Assembly (NCBI GenBank): GCA_000508865.1
Contig: BAHP02000005.1
Location: 1 to 59,624 of the forward strand
DNA from: Clostridiales bacterium VE202-01
Lineage (GTDB): Bacteria; Bacillota_I; Bacilli_A; Erysipelotrichales; Coprobacillaceae
DNA length: 59,624 bases
Direction: 5' to 3'
Part shown: positions 59,392-59,624 of the stretch, one piece after another
How positions within the stretch are numbered: the stretch's first letter is position 1
Layout: every line of letters begins with the position of its first letter
Notes under the pieces: generated by a model
What the model was told of the DNA's origin: nothing
Databases searched by the model: none
The model's input: only the letters and a program-made list of their open reading frames with translations
Translations under genes and position numbers: made by a program

Positions 59392-59624
59392 TTAATAAGT
59401 ATTATCTACTTTTTGTTTAAACACTGCAAAATCATCTTCTTCAAATATATATTCATATATTAATTCTATTTGCTTTTCACTCAATCCTTCTACCATTCCT
59501 GGCAGTCTTGATGATATTGCTTTTTTAATATCTTGATGCATCTTTGTTTTTCTTTTTTTAAAGTTTCTTTTTTGCCTATTTCAACTCCTTCTTCTCGTCC
59601 AATCTCATTCCCTTGTTCGATACC
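59392..59624 (-). CDS. C-terminal part of an Rpn/PD-(D/E)XK nuclease-transposase-like protein; frameshift; runs off the window
   Basis: On the minus strand the frame entering at the window edge reads GIEQGNEIGREEGVEIGKK, the G-x-x-x-G repeat that precedes the C-terminus in Rpn-family recombination-promoting nuclease/putative transposase proteins. After the T5 run near 59547-59551 it continues one frame over as KMHQDIKKAISSRLPGMVEG to a stop at 59392. The catalytic domain is outside the window. Such genes spread as mobile-like elements. Confidence 0.5.

Noticed and set aside
59392-59624. Complete insertion sequence at the right edge
   Set aside because: Only the C-terminal tail of an Rpn-like gene is visible; no terminal inverted repeats or target duplication can be seen.
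1-59624. CRISPR arrays, tRNA or rRNA genes
   Set aside because: No regularly spaced direct repeats, cloverleaf-like sequences with GGTTCRANYCC, or rRNA signatures were found on either strand.

Overview
The window is AT-rich DNA from a low-GC Bacillota bacterium. The gene set (LytTR regulators, two-gene SrtC pilus locus, M60/dockerin surface protein, T-box leader, CIRCE sites, DUF2812, Cof-type HAD phosphatases) fits an intestinal Erysipelotrichales member such as Thomasclavelia/Coprobacillus; this is inference from gene content, as no rRNA is present. No tRNA, CRISPR array or complete insertion sequence was seen.

Layout. 1-2.9 kb: 5' end of a CapA-like lipoprotein gene, a GNAT acetyltransferase, and a YtrA-type GntR/ABC-2 operon with a 15-bp inverted-repeat operator over its promoter. 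2.98-6.5 kb: an amino-acid ABC importer plus a PLP aminotransferase behind a T-box leader whose specifier I read as CGC (Arg). 6.5-9.9 kb: HAD phosphatase, enolase, LytTR regulator. 10.7-16.6 kb: sortase-assembled pilus operon (tip protein, major pilin, two class C sortases) on the minus strand, flanked by two LytTR regulators, one with an Asn in place of the phospho-acceptor Asp. 17.7-19.1 kb: O-antigen-ligase-like membrane protein.

19.1-35.4 kb (minus strand) is the most unusual part: a surface/peptide island. It encodes two short peptides sharing a YxxPE...KF..(N/E)DII leader-like N-terminus, each followed by a membrane-anchored small protein whose acidic C-terminus resembles that of the peptide. 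It also encodes an HprK-like kinase, an S26-type peptidase, an NTP_transf_5-like protein, a PqqD/RRE-like protein and an ABC exporter, and large secreted proteins (beta-solenoid/Ig-like, M60 mucinase-like with dockerin, FN3 and F5/8C segments, InlB-repeat-like). I read this as a candidate RiPP-like or peptide-modifying secretion system tied to surface proteins. A double-palindrome element is duplicated within it.

35.7-59.6 kb is mostly housekeeping: ABC exporter, Na/Pi symporter plus PhoU behind PhoP-box-like repeats, copA/copZ/csoR with a CsoR-like operator, nitroreductase, htpG with two CIRCE elements, membrane glycosyltransferase-like protein, HAD phosphatase, feoAAB locus, FtsX/LolD-type ABC exporter, pfkA with a cre site, maf, pnp, a TPR/cold-shock-like protein and the end of an Rpn-like gene.

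Sequence quality: at least 15 otherwise coherent genes or gene positions are broken by single-base indels, mostly in short homopolymers and including feoB, maf and the kinase. In every case the second frame continues the same protein family without loss. The simplest reading is uncorrected sequencing indels; I annotate such genes over their full span and flag the breakpoint.
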